Assembly: GCF_001427105.1 (NCBI RefSeq)
Contig: NZ_LMGI01000002.1
Coordinates: forward strand, 310,001 to 374,000
Direction: 5' to 3'
DNA length: 64,000 bases
From: Sphingopyxis sp. Root154
GTDB taxonomy: Bacteria > Pseudomonadota > Alphaproteobacteria > Sphingomonadales > Sphingomonadaceae
Of the stretch, positions 17,133 through 27,247 are shown in pieces. Under the pieces are notes generated by a model. The model saw only the letters and a list, made by a program, of their open reading frames with translations. It did no database searches and was not told the DNA's origin. Made by a program: the position numbers and the translations under genes. Numbering within the stretch: position 1 is the stretch's first letter; each line of letters starts with the position of its first letter.

Positions 17133-17156
17133 AGGCGAGATAGGCAAAGAGGCCCC

Positions 17157-18032
17157 ATGGACCGCGCCCAACTCCCCCTCAACGCTCTCCGCGCCTTCGA
17201 GGCCGCGGCGCGCCACCTCAACTTCACCCGCGCCGCGATCGAACTTTGCGTCAGCCAGGGCGCCGTCAGCCATCAGGTCGCGCAGCTCGAACGCCGCCTC
17301 GGCACCCGCCTCTTCCACCGCCTGCCGCGCGGGATCGCGCTCACCGACGAGGGGCATGCGCTCGTCCCGGTGCTCGCCGACGCCTTCGACCGCGTCGCCG
17401 CAACGCTCGACCAATATGCCGATGGCCGCTTTCGCGAGGCGCTCAAGGTCGGTGTCGTCGGCACCTTCGCGACCGGCTGGCTGCTTTCGCGCCTCGACGC
17501 CTTCGCGCGCCTGCACCCCGCGATCGACCTGCGCATCTCGACCAACAACAATCGCGTCGACCTCGCGGGCGAGGCGCTCGACTATGCGATCCGCTTCGGC
17601 GACGGCGCCTGGCACGGCACCCATGCCGAGCCCTTGCTCGCCGCGCCGATGGCGCCGGTCTGCGCCCCCGCGATCGCCGCGCGCCTCAAGACCCCCGCCG
17701 ACCTGATCCACGAGCGGCTGCTGCGCTCGTACCGCGCCGACGAATGGGCGCTCTGGTTCGCCGCCGCGGGCGTGCAGGTTCCGGTCCTGCGCGGCCCCGT
17801 CTTCGACAGCTCGGCTTTAATGGCGACCGCGGCGGCGGCGGGTCAGGGAGTCGCACTCGCCCCGCCGGCAATGTTCACCCGCGAACTCGCCGCCGAACTG
17901 CTCGTCCAGCCCTTCGCCGCGACCATCGACGCCGGCCGCTACTGGCTCACCCGCCTGATGTCGCGCCCCGAAAGCGACGCTATGCTGGGCTTCCGCAGCT
18001 GGCTCATCGACGAAATCGCCACGACTGCATAG
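17157..18032 (+). CDS. LysR-family regulator, AmpR-like
   Basis: A 291-residue LysR-type regulator. The N-terminal helix-turn-helix begins LPLNALRAFEAAARHLNFTRAAIEL and continues with QGAVSHQVAQLERRLGTRLFHR, closely following the AmpR subgroup pattern; the rest is the co-inducer-binding domain. AmpR proteins bind muropeptides or UDP-MurNAc-pentapeptide and control a divergent beta-lactamase gene. ATG 17157 was chosen because the frame upstream only translates the palindrome. The divergent B3 beta-lactamase and the T-N11-A box in between make it the likely regulator of that gene. Similarity to GcvA-type regulators is also possible. Confidence 0.87.
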   Translation: MDRAQLPLNALRAFEAAARHLNFTRAAIELCVSQGAVSHQVAQLERRLGTRLFHRLPRGIALTDEGHALVPVLADAFDRVAATLDQYADGRFREALKVGVVGTFATGWLLSRLDAFARLHPAIDLRISTNNNRVDLAGEALDYAIRFGDGAWHGTHAEPLLAAPMAPVCAPAIAARLKTPADLIHERLLRSYRADEWALWFAAAGVQVPVLRGPVFDSSALMATAAAAGQGVALAPPAMFTRELAAELLVQPFAATIDAGRYWLTRLMSRPESDAMLGFRSWLIDEIATTA

Positions 18033-18086
18033 CGATCCCGCTTTCCGCTCTGGACAGAATCACTACCCCGCCGCTACCCGGCCGCC

Positions 18087-18293
18087 ATGGGTATCACCGC
18101 GACAATCATGAACACCGCCACCGGCCAGCCGGTCCAGAAAATGACCTTCGGCCGCATGCCGAAACCATGGGCCAGCTTCAACCTCGCGACCGGCGAACTC
18201 GTCACCGCCGAACGGATCGACGTGGGCAAACCCGAACCCGGCAAATTCGCCGCGACGGTCCATGTGTGGGTCAAGGTCAAGGCGAAGGACTGA
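18087..18293 (+). CDS. Small conserved-looking protein of unknown function
   Basis: A 68-residue protein with regular GC3 coding bias and no recognised domain. It is mixed alpha/beta in pattern, with VQKMTFGRMPKPW near 16-28 and a C-terminal VHVWVKVKAKD strand. There is no signal peptide. It stands alone after the lysR gene. Confidence that it is expressed is moderate, from coding bias only. Confidence 0.5.
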   Translation: MGITATIMNTATGQPVQKMTFGRMPKPWASFNLATGELVTAERIDVGKPEPGKFAATVHVWVKVKAKD

Positions 18294-18451
18294 CGCCAGT
18301 CTTGTGGACGGCGCGGCCACTTCCAACCGCCGCGCCGACGCCAGTTTCCGCATCAGTGTTGACGACGTAAACATCGTTCGCATTTGAACGACAGAAATGT
18401 TGACATTGTTAATATTGACAGGAGAAACCGCGATCACGTCATCGTTCGTGA
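18294..18451. other. AT-richer gap between convergent genes
   Basis: No gene is visible. TCGTTC-6-GAACGA at 18374-18391 is an inverted repeat, followed by two TTGACA words at 18410-18420. It may act as a weak terminator, but no T-run follows. Confidence 0.35.
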
Positions 18452-18802
18452 TCAGCTCCGCAAGATCTTCTCCATCTTCTTGCCCCGGGCGAGCTCGTCG
18501 ATCAGCTTGTCGAGATACCGGATCTCCTTCATCAGTGGATCCTCGATATTCTCGACCCGGATGCCGCAGATCAGCCCGGTGATCAGTTCGCGCGCCGGGT
18601 TCAGCTTCGGCGCCCCGCCAAAGAAATCCTCGAAATTCGTGCCCTTCGCCAGCTCGCCCTCAAGCGCCGCCTGGCTATAGCCGGTCAGCCAGCGAATAAT
18701 CTCGTCGACCTCGGCCTTGATCCGCCCCTTCTTCTCGGCCTTGGCGATATAATGCGGATACACGCTCGCGACGCTGATCGAATAGATGCGATGTTTGGTC
18801 AT
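18452..18802 (-). CDS. DUF2200 domain-containing protein
   Basis: A 116-residue protein that matches the DUF2200 pattern along its whole length: [25 protein letters not shown], then [31 protein letters not shown] and a C-terminal [21 protein letters not shown]. The function is unknown; it is a small cytoplasmic protein. Start ATG 18802 overlaps the stop of the upstream gene by one base (TGATG), so it is co-translated with it. Confidence 0.88.
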   Translation of the reverse strand: MTKHRIYSISVASVYPHYIAKAEKKGRIKAEVDEIIRWLTGYSQAALEGELAKGTNFEDFFGGAPKLNPARELITGLICGIRVENIEDPLMKEIRYLDKLIDELARGKKMEKILRS

Positions 18803-19473
18803 CAACGGGTTCCTCGTCCGGTCAAACGGTCACGCAAACGATGAAGAAATACCGTTATCCCCCCGCGCATTTCGGCTTTCCGTCGACGGATATTTGCAGC
18901 GCGACGCTCGGCCTGCTTCGGATGCGGAGGGACATATTCAGCAAGCAGCCCCGAATGGAGCCGCGGCAAGGCAGGCTCGATCGTCAGCCAAGGCTGCTGC
19001 AACAACCAATCGTGAAGACGCAGGTGGAGCGGACCGAACTCCTTTTCCAGATCGCGAAACCGGTGGTCGAACGGATAGAAGCTGCGGGTGGCCTCAAGTC
19101 CCTGTCCATTACGGAAGAGTTCAGTGATCCTGTTATCGTTCGCGGCCGAAAAGGCGATGAAGTCGTCCAGCAATTGCCGATGAGCAGCAAGCCCCATGCG
19201 GCCCAGCAAGACGGAAGCCCGAGCCCATGCTTCGGGATCGGCAATATTCCCGTTATAGTAGGCGTGCCCGCCGTTGCACCATTCGCCATAGTAGGTCCAA
19301 AGGTCATGGAAATGCTGGGCCAGCAGCGGCAATTCACTGCCTTGATAGCCGCCCCGGCTCTCGTCGAGCGCCTGATCGATATAAGAGCCGACCCACAGGC
19401 ATAGCTCTTGCGATTCAGGATTACCCGCCTCGGCGGGCGATACGATAAACGTCTCGATCCGCCCCTCGGCCAC
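18802..19473 (-). CDS. Protein of unknown function, possibly DMP19/DUF4375-like
   Basis: A 223-residue soluble protein. The central part, [29 protein letters not shown] followed by a helix with [20 protein letters not shown], resembles the DMP19/DUF4375 domain, which has a similar NGG motif followed by a helical segment. The match is weak. The C-terminus is basic. GC content and codon use are a little less extreme than in the neighbours. It is the first gene of a coupled pair with the DUF2200 gene. Confidence 0.6.
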   Translation of the reverse strand: MAEGRIETFIVSPAEAGNPESQELCLWVGSYIDQALDESRGGYQGSELPLLAQHFHDLWTYYGEWCNGGHAYYNGNIADPEAWARASVLLGRMGLAAHRQLLDDFIAFSAANDNRITELFRNGQGLEATRSFYPFDHRFRDLEKEFGPLHLRLHDWLLQQPWLTIEPALPRLHSGLLAEYVPPHPKQAERRAANIRRRKAEMRGGITVFLHRLRDRLTGRGTR

Positions 19474-19477
19474 GCCC

Positions 19478-20362
19478 CTACCCCAGCACCCAGCTCCGCC
19501 GCGGATAACCCTGCGCCCAGAGCAGCGCCGTCAAATCATGATGCCGGATCACCGCCGCCGCCGCCTCGCCCGCCGCGGGGTGCGGGTAATAGCCGATCCC
19601 CAGTCCCGCCGCGGTGATCATCGGAATATCATTCGCGCCGTCACCCACTGCCAGCGTCTCGGCGAGCGGCAGGCCGTGCTTCGCCGCCTCGGCCTTCAGC
19701 GTCTCCAATTTCGTTTTGCTGTCGACGATCGGCTCGCGCACCTTGCCGGTCAGCTTGCCGCCCGCGATCTCGAGCTCGTTCGCGACGACCTTGTCGAACC
19801 CGATCGCCTCGCCCACCGGCCCGGCAAAGGCGGTGAAGCCACCCGAGATCAGGATCGAGTGCGCGCCATGCGCCTTCATCGTCTGCACCAAGGTGCGCGC
19901 GCCGCGCGTCAGCCGCACGCGTTCCATCCGGCAATCGACCAGCGTCGTCTCGGGCATCCCCGCGAGCAATCCGACGCGCTCCTCCAGCGCGGCGCGAAAA
20001 TCGAGTTCGCCGCGCATCGCGCGCTCGGTGATCGCCGCGATCTGCGGCTTCAGCCCCGCATAATCGGCGAGTTCGTCGATGCATTCGACGGTGATCATCG
20101 TCGAATCCATGTCGGCGATGATCAGCTTCTTGGTCCGGTCGCCCAGCGGCTGCACGACGATGTCGAGCGAACCATGGTCCATCAGCGCCAGTTCCTTGCG
20201 CGCGCTCACCAGGCTGCCGTGAAAAACGATGTCGGCCGCGTCATGCTCGTCGATCCAGTGCGGGGCGCCGACATCATGCCCCGTCGCCGCCAGCCGGTCG
20301 ATCCCCTCGCGAACCACCTCGTCGGTCAGCTTTCCTGCTGCTATCAGCGTCGCGACGAACAT
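19478..20362 (-). CDS. serB: Phosphoserine phosphatase
   Basis: SerB hydrolyses O-phospho-L-serine to serine, the last step of serine biosynthesis. The 294-residue protein has a short N-terminal regulatory part (about residues 1-75) and a HAD domain: motif I DMDSTMI with catalytic D84 and D86, motif [10 protein letters not shown], the Lys in DSKTKLETL and motif [14 protein letters not shown] 20362 with GGAGAT upstream was chosen; the longer frame runs into antisense miaA. The start codon lies in a CATG shared with the likely start of divergent miaA. Confidence 0.95.
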   Translation of the reverse strand: MFVATLIAAGKLTDEVVREGIDRLAATGHDVGAPHWIDEHDAADIVFHGSLVSARKELALMDHGSLDIVVQPLGDRTKKLIIADMDSTMITVECIDELADYAGLKPQIAAITERAMRGELDFRAALEERVGLLAGMPETTLVDCRMERVRLTRGARTLVQTMKAHGAHSILISGGFTAFAGPVGEAIGFDKVVANELEIAGGKLTGKVREPIVDSKTKLETLKAEAAKHGLPLAETLAVGDGANDIPMITAAGLGIGYYPHPAAGEAAAAVIRHHDLTALLWAQGYPRRSWVLG

Positions 20363-21335
20363 GGCATCTCCTTCTTTCTCGACCGCCAGGACGCGGCTGC
20401 CCGTGGCACTTATCGCCGGACCCACCGCCAGCGGCAAGAGCGCTTTGGCGGTGATGCTCGCAAAATCTCTTTGCGGGACAGGCCGTGGCGCGGTCGTCAT
20501 CAACGCCGACGCGAGCCAGGTCTATGCCGACCTCCGCATCCTGTCGGCGCGCCCGACCGACGAGGAGATGGAAGGCGTGCCCCACCGCCTCTTCGGCCAC
20601 ATCGACGCGGCCGAAGCGCATAACGCCGTGCGCTGGGCGGACGAGGCGCGCGGCGTTATCGCCGACGCGCACGCCGCGGGACAGGTTCCGATCCTCGTCG
20701 GCGGCACCGGCCTTCATATGCGCACGCTGCTCCACGGCATCGCGCCGGTGCCCGAGATCGACCCGGGTATTCGCGAGGCGGTCCGCGCGCTCCCGGTTGC
20801 AGACGCGCACGCCGCGCTCGCCGCCGCCGATCCAGACGCCGCCGCACGCCTCAACCTCGCCGACACCACCCGCGTCGCGCGCGCGCTCGAAGTCGTGCGC
20901 TCGACCGGCCGCACCCTCACCGACTGGCAGCGGGCGATCGAGGGCGGCATCGCCGACCGGATCGCCCTCGCCCCGCTGGTCCTCCTGCCCCCGCGGGACT
21001 GGCTTCGCGACCGCTGCGACGCGCGCCTCGTCCAGATGTTCGACCATGGTGCAGTTGAGGAAGCCGAAGCCCTGCTCGCACGCGGTCTCGACCCCGACCT
21101 CCCCGCGATGCGCGCGATCGGCATCCCCCAGATTGCAGGCCACCTTCGCGGCGACATCACCCGCGCCGAAGCGCTCGAACTCACACAAGCCGCGACCCGC
21201 CAATATGCAAAGCGCCAATATACGTGGTTCCGCAACCAGCCGCCCGCCGACTGGCCACGTCACACCGAGTCATTAAACATCGATTCTATAAAGGAATTAG
21301 CAATAATATTACGTGATAAGCTGTTGACAGGATAG
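20361..21335 (+). CDS. miaA: tRNA dimethylallyltransferase
   Basis: MiaA transfers a dimethylallyl group to A37 of tRNAs that read codons starting with U. The 324-residue protein has the P-loop GPTASGKS (20-27), [33 protein letters not shown] and the C-terminal [16 protein letters not shown] 20361 shares CATG with the serB start and has no Shine-Dalgarno; a GTG at 20403 is an alternative. The last 21 codons are AT-rich with three ATA and three TTA codons, which are rare in this window, and nine of them code for Ile or Leu. They may form part of an attenuator for ilvI. Confidence 0.93.
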   Translation: MASPSFSTARTRLPVALIAGPTASGKSALAVMLAKSLCGTGRGAVVINADASQVYADLRILSARPTDEEMEGVPHRLFGHIDAAEAHNAVRWADEARGVIADAHAAGQVPILVGGTGLHMRTLLHGIAPVPEIDPGIREAVRALPVADAHAALAAADPDAAARLNLADTTRVARALEVVRSTGRTLTDWQRAIEGGIADRIALAPLVLLPPRDWLRDRCDARLVQMFDHGAVEEAEALLARGLDPDLPAMRAIGIPQIAGHLRGDITRAEALELTQAATRQYAKRQYTWFRNQPPADWPRHTESLNIDSIKELAIILRDKLLTG

Positions 21336-21389
21336 AATCATACACCTATTGCCCGCACCCTGTTGCAGCGCACAAGGCGCTGCCTTTTT
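21303..21389 (+). promoter_or_regulatory. Putative attenuator between miaA and ilvI
   Basis: A terminator hairpin, GCAGCGC (21365-21371) with GCGCTGC (21377-21383), loop ACAAG, is followed by CTTTTT (21384-21389). An alternative helix pairs 21320-21323 with 21366-21369 and 21328-21331 with 21359-21362, which would sequester the 5' arm of the terminator. The codons ATA ATA TTA (21303-21311) and CTG TTG (21321-21326) at the end of miaA are placed so that ribosome stalling could favour the alternative helix. Confidence 0.55.
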
Positions 21390-21409
21390 GTGTTGGAAGG
21401 AGTTTTGTC

Positions 21410-23164
21410 GTGACGGAAATGAGTGGTGCCGACATGGTGGTTCAGGCGCTGGTCGACCTTGGGGTCGATACAGTGTTCGGCTATCCGGGCGGCGCGGTCC
21501 TTCCCATCTATGACGCGCTCTACAAACACCCGACGATCCAGCACATCCTCGTCCGCCACGAACAGGCGGCGACGCACGCGGCGGAGGGCTACGCGCGCTC
21601 GACCGGCAAGCCTGGCGTCGTGCTCGTCACCTCGGGCCCCGGCGCGACCAACGCCGTCACCGGCATCACCGACGCCTTGCTCGATTCGATCCCGATGGTC
21701 GTGCTGACCGGGCAGGTGTCGACCGCGCTGATCGGTACCGACGCGTTCCAGGAATGCGACACCGTCGGAATCACGCGCCACTGCACCAAGCATAATTATC
21801 TGGTGATGGACCCCGATCGCCTCGGCCCGATCATGCACGAGGCATTCCATATCGCGACGCACGGCCGCCCCGGCCCCGTGGTGATCGACATCCCGAAGAA
21901 TGTGCAGGTCGCGACCGGCCAATATGTGATCCCCGAAAAGATCGCGCACAAAAGCTACCGTCCGCAGGTCGAACCCGACGCCGACGCGATTGCGCAAGCG
22001 GTCGCGATGATCGCCGCGTCCGAGCGCCCGATCTTCTACACCGGCGGCGGCGTGATCAACGCGGGTCCCGATGCCAGCGCGGCCTTGCGCCAGCTCGTCG
22101 CGCTCACCGGCGCCCCCGTCACCTCGACCTTGATGGGCCTCGGCGCCTTCCCGTCGGACGACGAGAAGTGGCTCGGCATGCTCGGCATGCACGGCACTTA
22201 CGAGGCCAATATGGCGATGAACCGCGCCGACCTGATCATCGCGGTCGGCGCGCGCTTCGACGACCGCGTGACCGGGCGCCTCGACGCCTTCTCGCCCGAT
22301 TCGAAGAAGATCCACATCGACATCGACCGCAGCTCGATCAACAAGATCGTCCCCGTCGACCTCGCGATCGTCGGCGATGCCGGCCGCGCGCTCGATGCGA
22401 TCATCGCGGGCTGGCAGGCGGCGGGCCACAACGGCCGCGACCTGGGCGAATGGTGGCGCCGCGTCGACGGCTGGCGCGCAACGCGCTGCCTCGACTTCCC
22501 CGAAAAGAAGGACGCCAGCGCCGAAATCATGCCGCAGCGCGCGGTGAAGGCCTTGTTCGACGCGACGCGCGGGCTCGACCCGATCATCACGACCGAGGTC
22601 GGCCAGCACCAGATGTGGGCGGCGCAGCATTTCGGCTTCGCCGCCCCCAACCGCTGGCTCACCAGCGGCGGGCTCGGCACGATGGGCTATGGCTTCCCTG
22701 CCTCGGTCGGCGCGCAGATCGCGCACCCCGACCGCCTCGTCATCTGCATCGCGGGCGAAGCCTCGCTTCAGATGAACATCCAGGAAATGGGCACGGTCAG
22801 CCAGTACCGCCTGCCGGTGAAGATCTTCATCCTCAACAATGAATGGATGGGGATGGTCCGCCAGTGGCAGGAACTCACCTATGAAAGCCGCTATTCGAAC
22901 AGCTATTCGGACAGCCTGCCCGATTTCGTGAAGCTCGCCGACGCTTACGGGTGGACGGGCCTGCGCATCGATAATCTCGGCCAGCTCGAGGACGGCATCA
23001 AAAAGATGATCGAGACCCCGGGCCCGGTGATCGTCGACTGCCGCGTCGCGCAGCTCGCCAACTGCTTCCCGATGATCCCTTCGGGCGCCGCGCACACCGA
23101 AATGCTCCTCCAGCCGAGCGACGTCACCGGCACGATGGACGACGAAGCCAAGGCACTGGTGTAA
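21410..23164 (+). CDS. ilvI: Acetolactate synthase large subunit
   Basis: The catalytic subunit of acetohydroxyacid synthase, which condenses pyruvate with pyruvate or 2-oxobutyrate using thiamine diphosphate in Val/Leu/Ile synthesis. It has 584 residues. FGYPGGAVLPIYDAL and the catalytic Glu region RHEQAATHAAEGYAR are near the N-terminus, followed by an FAD-binding-type middle domain and the thiamine diphosphate motif before LPVKIFILNNEWMG. That motif reads AGEASLQMN, with Glu (residue 450) where Asp is usual. The GTG start at 21410 has GGAAGGAG seven bases upstream. ilvH follows after five bases. Confidence 0.96.
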   Translation: MTEMSGADMVVQALVDLGVDTVFGYPGGAVLPIYDALYKHPTIQHILVRHEQAATHAAEGYARSTGKPGVVLVTSGPGATNAVTGITDALLDSIPMVVLTGQVSTALIGTDAFQECDTVGITRHCTKHNYLVMDPDRLGPIMHEAFHIATHGRPGPVVIDIPKNVQVATGQYVIPEKIAHKSYRPQVEPDADAIAQAVAMIAASERPIFYTGGGVINAGPDASAALRQLVALTGAPVTSTLMGLGAFPSDDEKWLGMLGMHGTYEANMAMNRADLIIAVGARFDDRVTGRLDAFSPDSKKIHIDIDRSSINKIVPVDLAIVGDAGRALDAIIAGWQAAGHNGRDLGEWWRRVDGWRATRCLDFPEKKDASAEIMPQRAVKALFDATRGLDPIITTEVGQHQMWAAQHFGFAAPNRWLTSGGLGTMGYGFPASVGAQIAHPDRLVICIAGEASLQMNIQEMGTVSQYRLPVKIFILNNEWMGMVRQWQELTYESRYSNSYSDSLPDFVKLADAYGWTGLRIDNLGQLEDGIKKMIETPGPVIVDCRVAQLANCFPMIPSGAAHTEMLLQPSDVTGTMDDEAKALV

Positions 23165-23169
23165 ATCAC

Positions 23170-23688
23170 ATGAAAATCAAAACCGAAGCCGGCGAGCGCC
23201 ACGTGCTCGCCATCACCGTCGATAACGAAGCCGGGGTGCTCGCCAAGATCACCGGGCTGTTCACCGCGCGCGGCTATAATATCGAAAGCCTGACGGTGGC
23301 CGATATTACCGCCGACCACGCCTTGTCGCGCATCACGATCGTCACCTCGGGCCCGCCGCCGATCATCGACCAGATCATCGCGCAGCTCGACCGGCTCGTC
23401 CCCGTCCACAAGGTCATCGACCTCAACGACGCGGGCGAGGCGCATGTCGAACGCGAAATCGCGCTCGTGAAGGTCGCGGGCACTGGCGACAAGCGCATCG
23501 AGGCGCTGCGCATGGCCGACGTCTTCCGCGCCAAGGTCGTCGACACGACGCTGACCAGCTTCATCTTCGAAATCACCGGGACGAGCGACAAGGTCGACCG
23601 CTTCATCGCGCTGATGCGCGAATGCGGGCTGGTCGAGGTCGGCCGCACCGGCGTCGTCGCCATCGCCCGCGGGTCGGAGGCGCTCTGA
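23170..23688 (+). CDS. ilvH: Acetolactate synthase small (regulatory) subunit
   Basis: A 172-residue regulatory subunit that activates the catalytic subunit and confers valine feedback inhibition. The ACT domain opens with RHVLAITVDNEAGVLAKITGLFTARGYNIESL, and the C-terminal domain has AKVVDTTLTSFIFEITG and RECGLVEVGRTGVVAIARG. It lies five bases after ilvI and is certainly co-transcribed. It is also named ilvN in some organisms. Confidence 0.96.
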   Translation: MKIKTEAGERHVLAITVDNEAGVLAKITGLFTARGYNIESLTVADITADHALSRITIVTSGPPPIIDQIIAQLDRLVPVHKVIDLNDAGEAHVEREIALVKVAGTGDKRIEALRMADVFRAKVVDTTLTSFIFEITGTSDKVDRFIALMRECGLVEVGRTGVVAIARGSEAL

Positions 23689-23693
23689 GTTAA

Positions 23694-24833
<1,140 letters not shown>

Positions 24834-24873
24834 CGGCCTTTCGCAATCGCGGGCGAGGAGCTAGGGCCGGATC

Positions 24874-25491
24874 ATGCCATCCGATCTCTCCTTCGCCTGC
24901 GACTGCGGGACCGTCACCGGAACGCTGCGCGTCACTTCCGGCGAGGGCGACCATGTCGTCTGCCACTGCACCGATTGCCAGGACCTCACCCACCATCTCG
25001 GCCACGCCGAACGCCTGCTCGACGCGCACGGCGGCACTGCACTCTACCAGACGCGCTGCGCGCATATGCGGCTCGACGCCGGCCGCGAGCGGCTCGCCTG
25101 CCTCCACCTGACCGACGCGCCAACGCTGCGCTGGTACGCCGCCTGCTGCCGCACGCCGCTGTTCAACACCTATGCGAACGGCAAGCTCCCCTTCATCACG
25201 ATCCTGACCGCCGCCTGCGATCCGGGGAGGCGCGACCAGGCCTTCGGCCCGCTGCGCGGCCATCTCTTCACGCAGGACGCGATCGGCGACGCCAGCCAGC
25301 TACCCAAAATGAGCATGGTCACCTTGATGCGGCGCTTTTTCGCGCGCGCGATCAAGGACATCGTTTCGGGCGACCGACGGAAAGCCGCGCTCTTCGACGC
25401 AAAGACCCTCGAACCGATCGCGACTCCGCACCGGCTGACCGGCGAAGAACGGCAGGCGCTCAATCGCAACCGGGCCAACCCAACGCCCTAA
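24874..25491 (+). CDS. DUF6151 family protein, Gfa-like zinc fold
   Basis: A 205-residue protein with cysteines spaced as in the glutathione-dependent formaldehyde-activating (Gfa/CENP-V) fold: FACDCGTVTG, then VVCHCTDCQDL, a middle ARERLACLHL and WYAACCRTPLFN. These cysteines likely bind structural zinc. The second half is helical and not recognised. The function is unknown, and there is no evidence for formaldehyde activation here. It lies 40 bases after ilvC and 14 bases before bioF, so it may be transcribed with either. Confidence 0.75.
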   Translation: MPSDLSFACDCGTVTGTLRVTSGEGDHVVCHCTDCQDLTHHLGHAERLLDAHGGTALYQTRCAHMRLDAGRERLACLHLTDAPTLRWYAACCRTPLFNTYANGKLPFITILTAACDPGRRDQAFGPLRGHLFTQDAIGDASQLPKMSMVTLMRRFFARAIKDIVSGDRRKAALFDAKTLEPIATPHRLTGEERQALNRNRANPTP

Positions 25492-25505
25492 GCTGAAAAG
25501 AAATC

Positions 25506-26642
25506 ATGGCGAACTCTCCCTTCACCGCCCACCACGCCGATCTCGCGGCGCTCGCGCATGACAGCCGCCGCCGCACCCTCGCGCCGCGCGCCGGGCGCGA
25601 TTTCGCGTCGAACGACTATCTCGGCCTCGCCGATTCCGACGCGCTCCGCAGCGCGCTCGCCGCCGGCATCGAGCGCGGCCTTCCCGCGGGCTCGGGCGGC
25701 TCACGCCTGCTCCGCGGCAACCACGCCGAGCATGAAGCGCTCGAAGCGCACGCCGCGCGCCATTATGGCAGCGACGCCGCGCTCTTCTTCCCCACCGGCT
25801 TCGCCGCCAACGCTGCGCTGTTCGCGGCGCTCCCGCAGCGCGGCGACCTTGTCGTCCACGATGAACTCATCCACGCGAGCGCGCACGACGGCATGAAGCT
25901 CGGCCGCGCGGGCACCATCGCCGCCGCGCACAACGATGCACAGGTGTTCGACGACATCATCGCGCGCTGGCGCGCCGGCGGCGGCGCCGGAACCCCGTGG
26001 ATCGCGGTCGAAAGCCTTTACAGCATGGACGGCGACCGCGCCCCGCTCGCCGATCTTGCCGCCGTCGCCGACCGCCACGACGCGGTGCTCGTCGTCGACG
26101 AAGCCCACGCAACCGGCGTTTTCGGCCCGGGCGGCGTCGGACTCGCGCACGGCCTGCCGCGCCGCGACAACCTCATCACCCTCCACACCTGCGGCAAGGC
26201 GCTCGGCGCCGAAGGCGCGCTGCTCTGCGCCCCGGCCATCGCCACCGACTTCCTCGTCAACCGCGGCCGCCCCTTCATCTTCTCGACCGCGCCCTCGCCG
26301 CTGATGGCGTGGCTCGTCCGCCAGGCGATCGAGATCGTCGCGAACGAGCCCGAACGCCAGGCCCGCCTCCACAGTCTCGTCCGCCACGCCGCCGAACGCC
26401 TCGTCCCGCTCGGCATCCCCGCCGGCGGCACCCAGATCCTGCCCGTGATCATCGGCGACAACGACCGCACGATGCGCATCGCGGGGAGCCTCCGCGACGC
26501 CGGCTTCGACATTCGCGGCATCCGCCCGCCGACCGTGGCGCAGGGAACCGCCCGCCTCCGTATCGCCATCACACTCAATGTTGACGAAGCTAACATCGAT
26601 GCGATGGCTGACGCGCTCGCCTCGGCGATGGCCGCGGCATGA
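25506..26642 (+). CDS. bioF: 8-amino-7-oxononanoate synthase
   Basis: BioF joins pimeloyl-ACP (or -CoA) with L-alanine, with loss of CO2, in biotin synthesis. It is a PLP enzyme of the alpha-oxoamine synthase family with 378 residues. Visible features are [29 protein letters not shown], the PLP-binding DEAHATG (198-204) and the Schiff-base lysine K231 in [11 protein letters not shown]. It is the first of three overlapping biotin genes; its end overlaps the bioD start (ATGA). Confidence 0.94.
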   Translation: MANSPFTAHHADLAALAHDSRRRTLAPRAGRDFASNDYLGLADSDALRSALAAGIERGLPAGSGGSRLLRGNHAEHEALEAHAARHYGSDAALFFPTGFAANAALFAALPQRGDLVVHDELIHASAHDGMKLGRAGTIAAAHNDAQVFDDIIARWRAGGGAGTPWIAVESLYSMDGDRAPLADLAAVADRHDAVLVVDEAHATGVFGPGGVGLAHGLPRRDNLITLHTCGKALGAEGALLCAPAIATDFLVNRGRPFIFSTAPSPLMAWLVRQAIEIVANEPERQARLHSLVRHAAERLVPLGIPAGGTQILPVIIGDNDRTMRIAGSLRDAGFDIRGIRPPTVAQGTARLRIAITLNVDEANIDAMADALASAMAAA

Positions 26643-27247
26643 CGCGCTTCGTCGTCACCGGCACCGACACCGACATCGGAAAAACCATCTTTTCTGCCGC
26701 TTTGGCGCAGGCGACCGGCACCCCCTACTGGAAACCGATCCAGTCCGGCCTCGAAGACGAGACCGACAGCGAAGCCGTTGCGCGCCTCGCGGGCGTACCC
26801 CTCATTCCCGAAGCGTACCGCCTCGTCACCCCCGCCTCGCCGCATCTCGCCGCCGAAATTGACGGCGTTAACATAAATATCGAAACGCTGACCCCGCCCC
26901 CCGGCGCTCTCATCGTCGAAGGCGCCGGCGGTGCGCTCGTCCCCGTCACGCGCACCACCCTCTATGCCGACCTCTTTGCGCGCTGGCAGATCCCCGTCAT
27001 CGTCTGCGCGCGCACCGCGCTCGGCACGATCAACCACAGCCTGCTCACGATCGAGGCGCTAAAGTCACGCGGCGTCCCGATCCACGGCGTCGCCTTCCTC
27101 GGTGAAGCGGTGCCCGACAGCGAGGCGACGATAGCGCAGATCAGCGGCGTCCGCCGCTTGGGCCGCTTGCCGATCATCGATCCGCTGACGCGCGAAACCC
27201 TCTCAAAAGCTTTCGCCGCCGGTTTCGACCCCGCGGATTTCGCATGA
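26639..27247 (+). CDS. bioD: Dethiobiotin synthase
   Basis: BioD closes the ureido ring of dethiobiotin from 7,8-diaminononanoate, CO2 and ATP. The 202-residue protein has the P-loop GTDTDIGKT at 8-16, [13 protein letters not shown] with substrate-binding residues, and [11 protein letters not shown]. It overlaps bioF and bioA by four bases at each end, which shows tight translational coupling. Confidence 0.95.
   Translation: MTRFVVTGTDTDIGKTIFSAALAQATGTPYWKPIQSGLEDETDSEAVARLAGVPLIPEAYRLVTPASPHLAAEIDGVNINIETLTPPPGALIVEGAGGALVPVTRTTLYADLFARWQIPVIVCARTALGTINHSLLTIEALKSRGVPIHGVAFLGEAVPDSEATIAQISGVRRLGRLPIIDPLTRETLSKAFAAGFDPADFA

Noticed and set aside
18374..18391. GTTC...GAAC inverted repeat as a possible LexA box
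   Set aside because: The alphaproteobacterial LexA site is a direct repeat GTTC-N7-GTTC. This is an inverted repeat with six bases between and lies between two gene ends.
21324..21352. TTGACA at 21324 as the ilvI promoter -35
   Set aside because: The -10 candidate 17 bases on (TATTGC) is poor, and transcripts from it would meet the terminator almost at once. It also overlaps the proposed antiterminator.
21338..23095. A 585-codon minus-strand frame opposite ilvI
   Set aside because: It is antisense of a certain gene, has no family features and no sensible start context.
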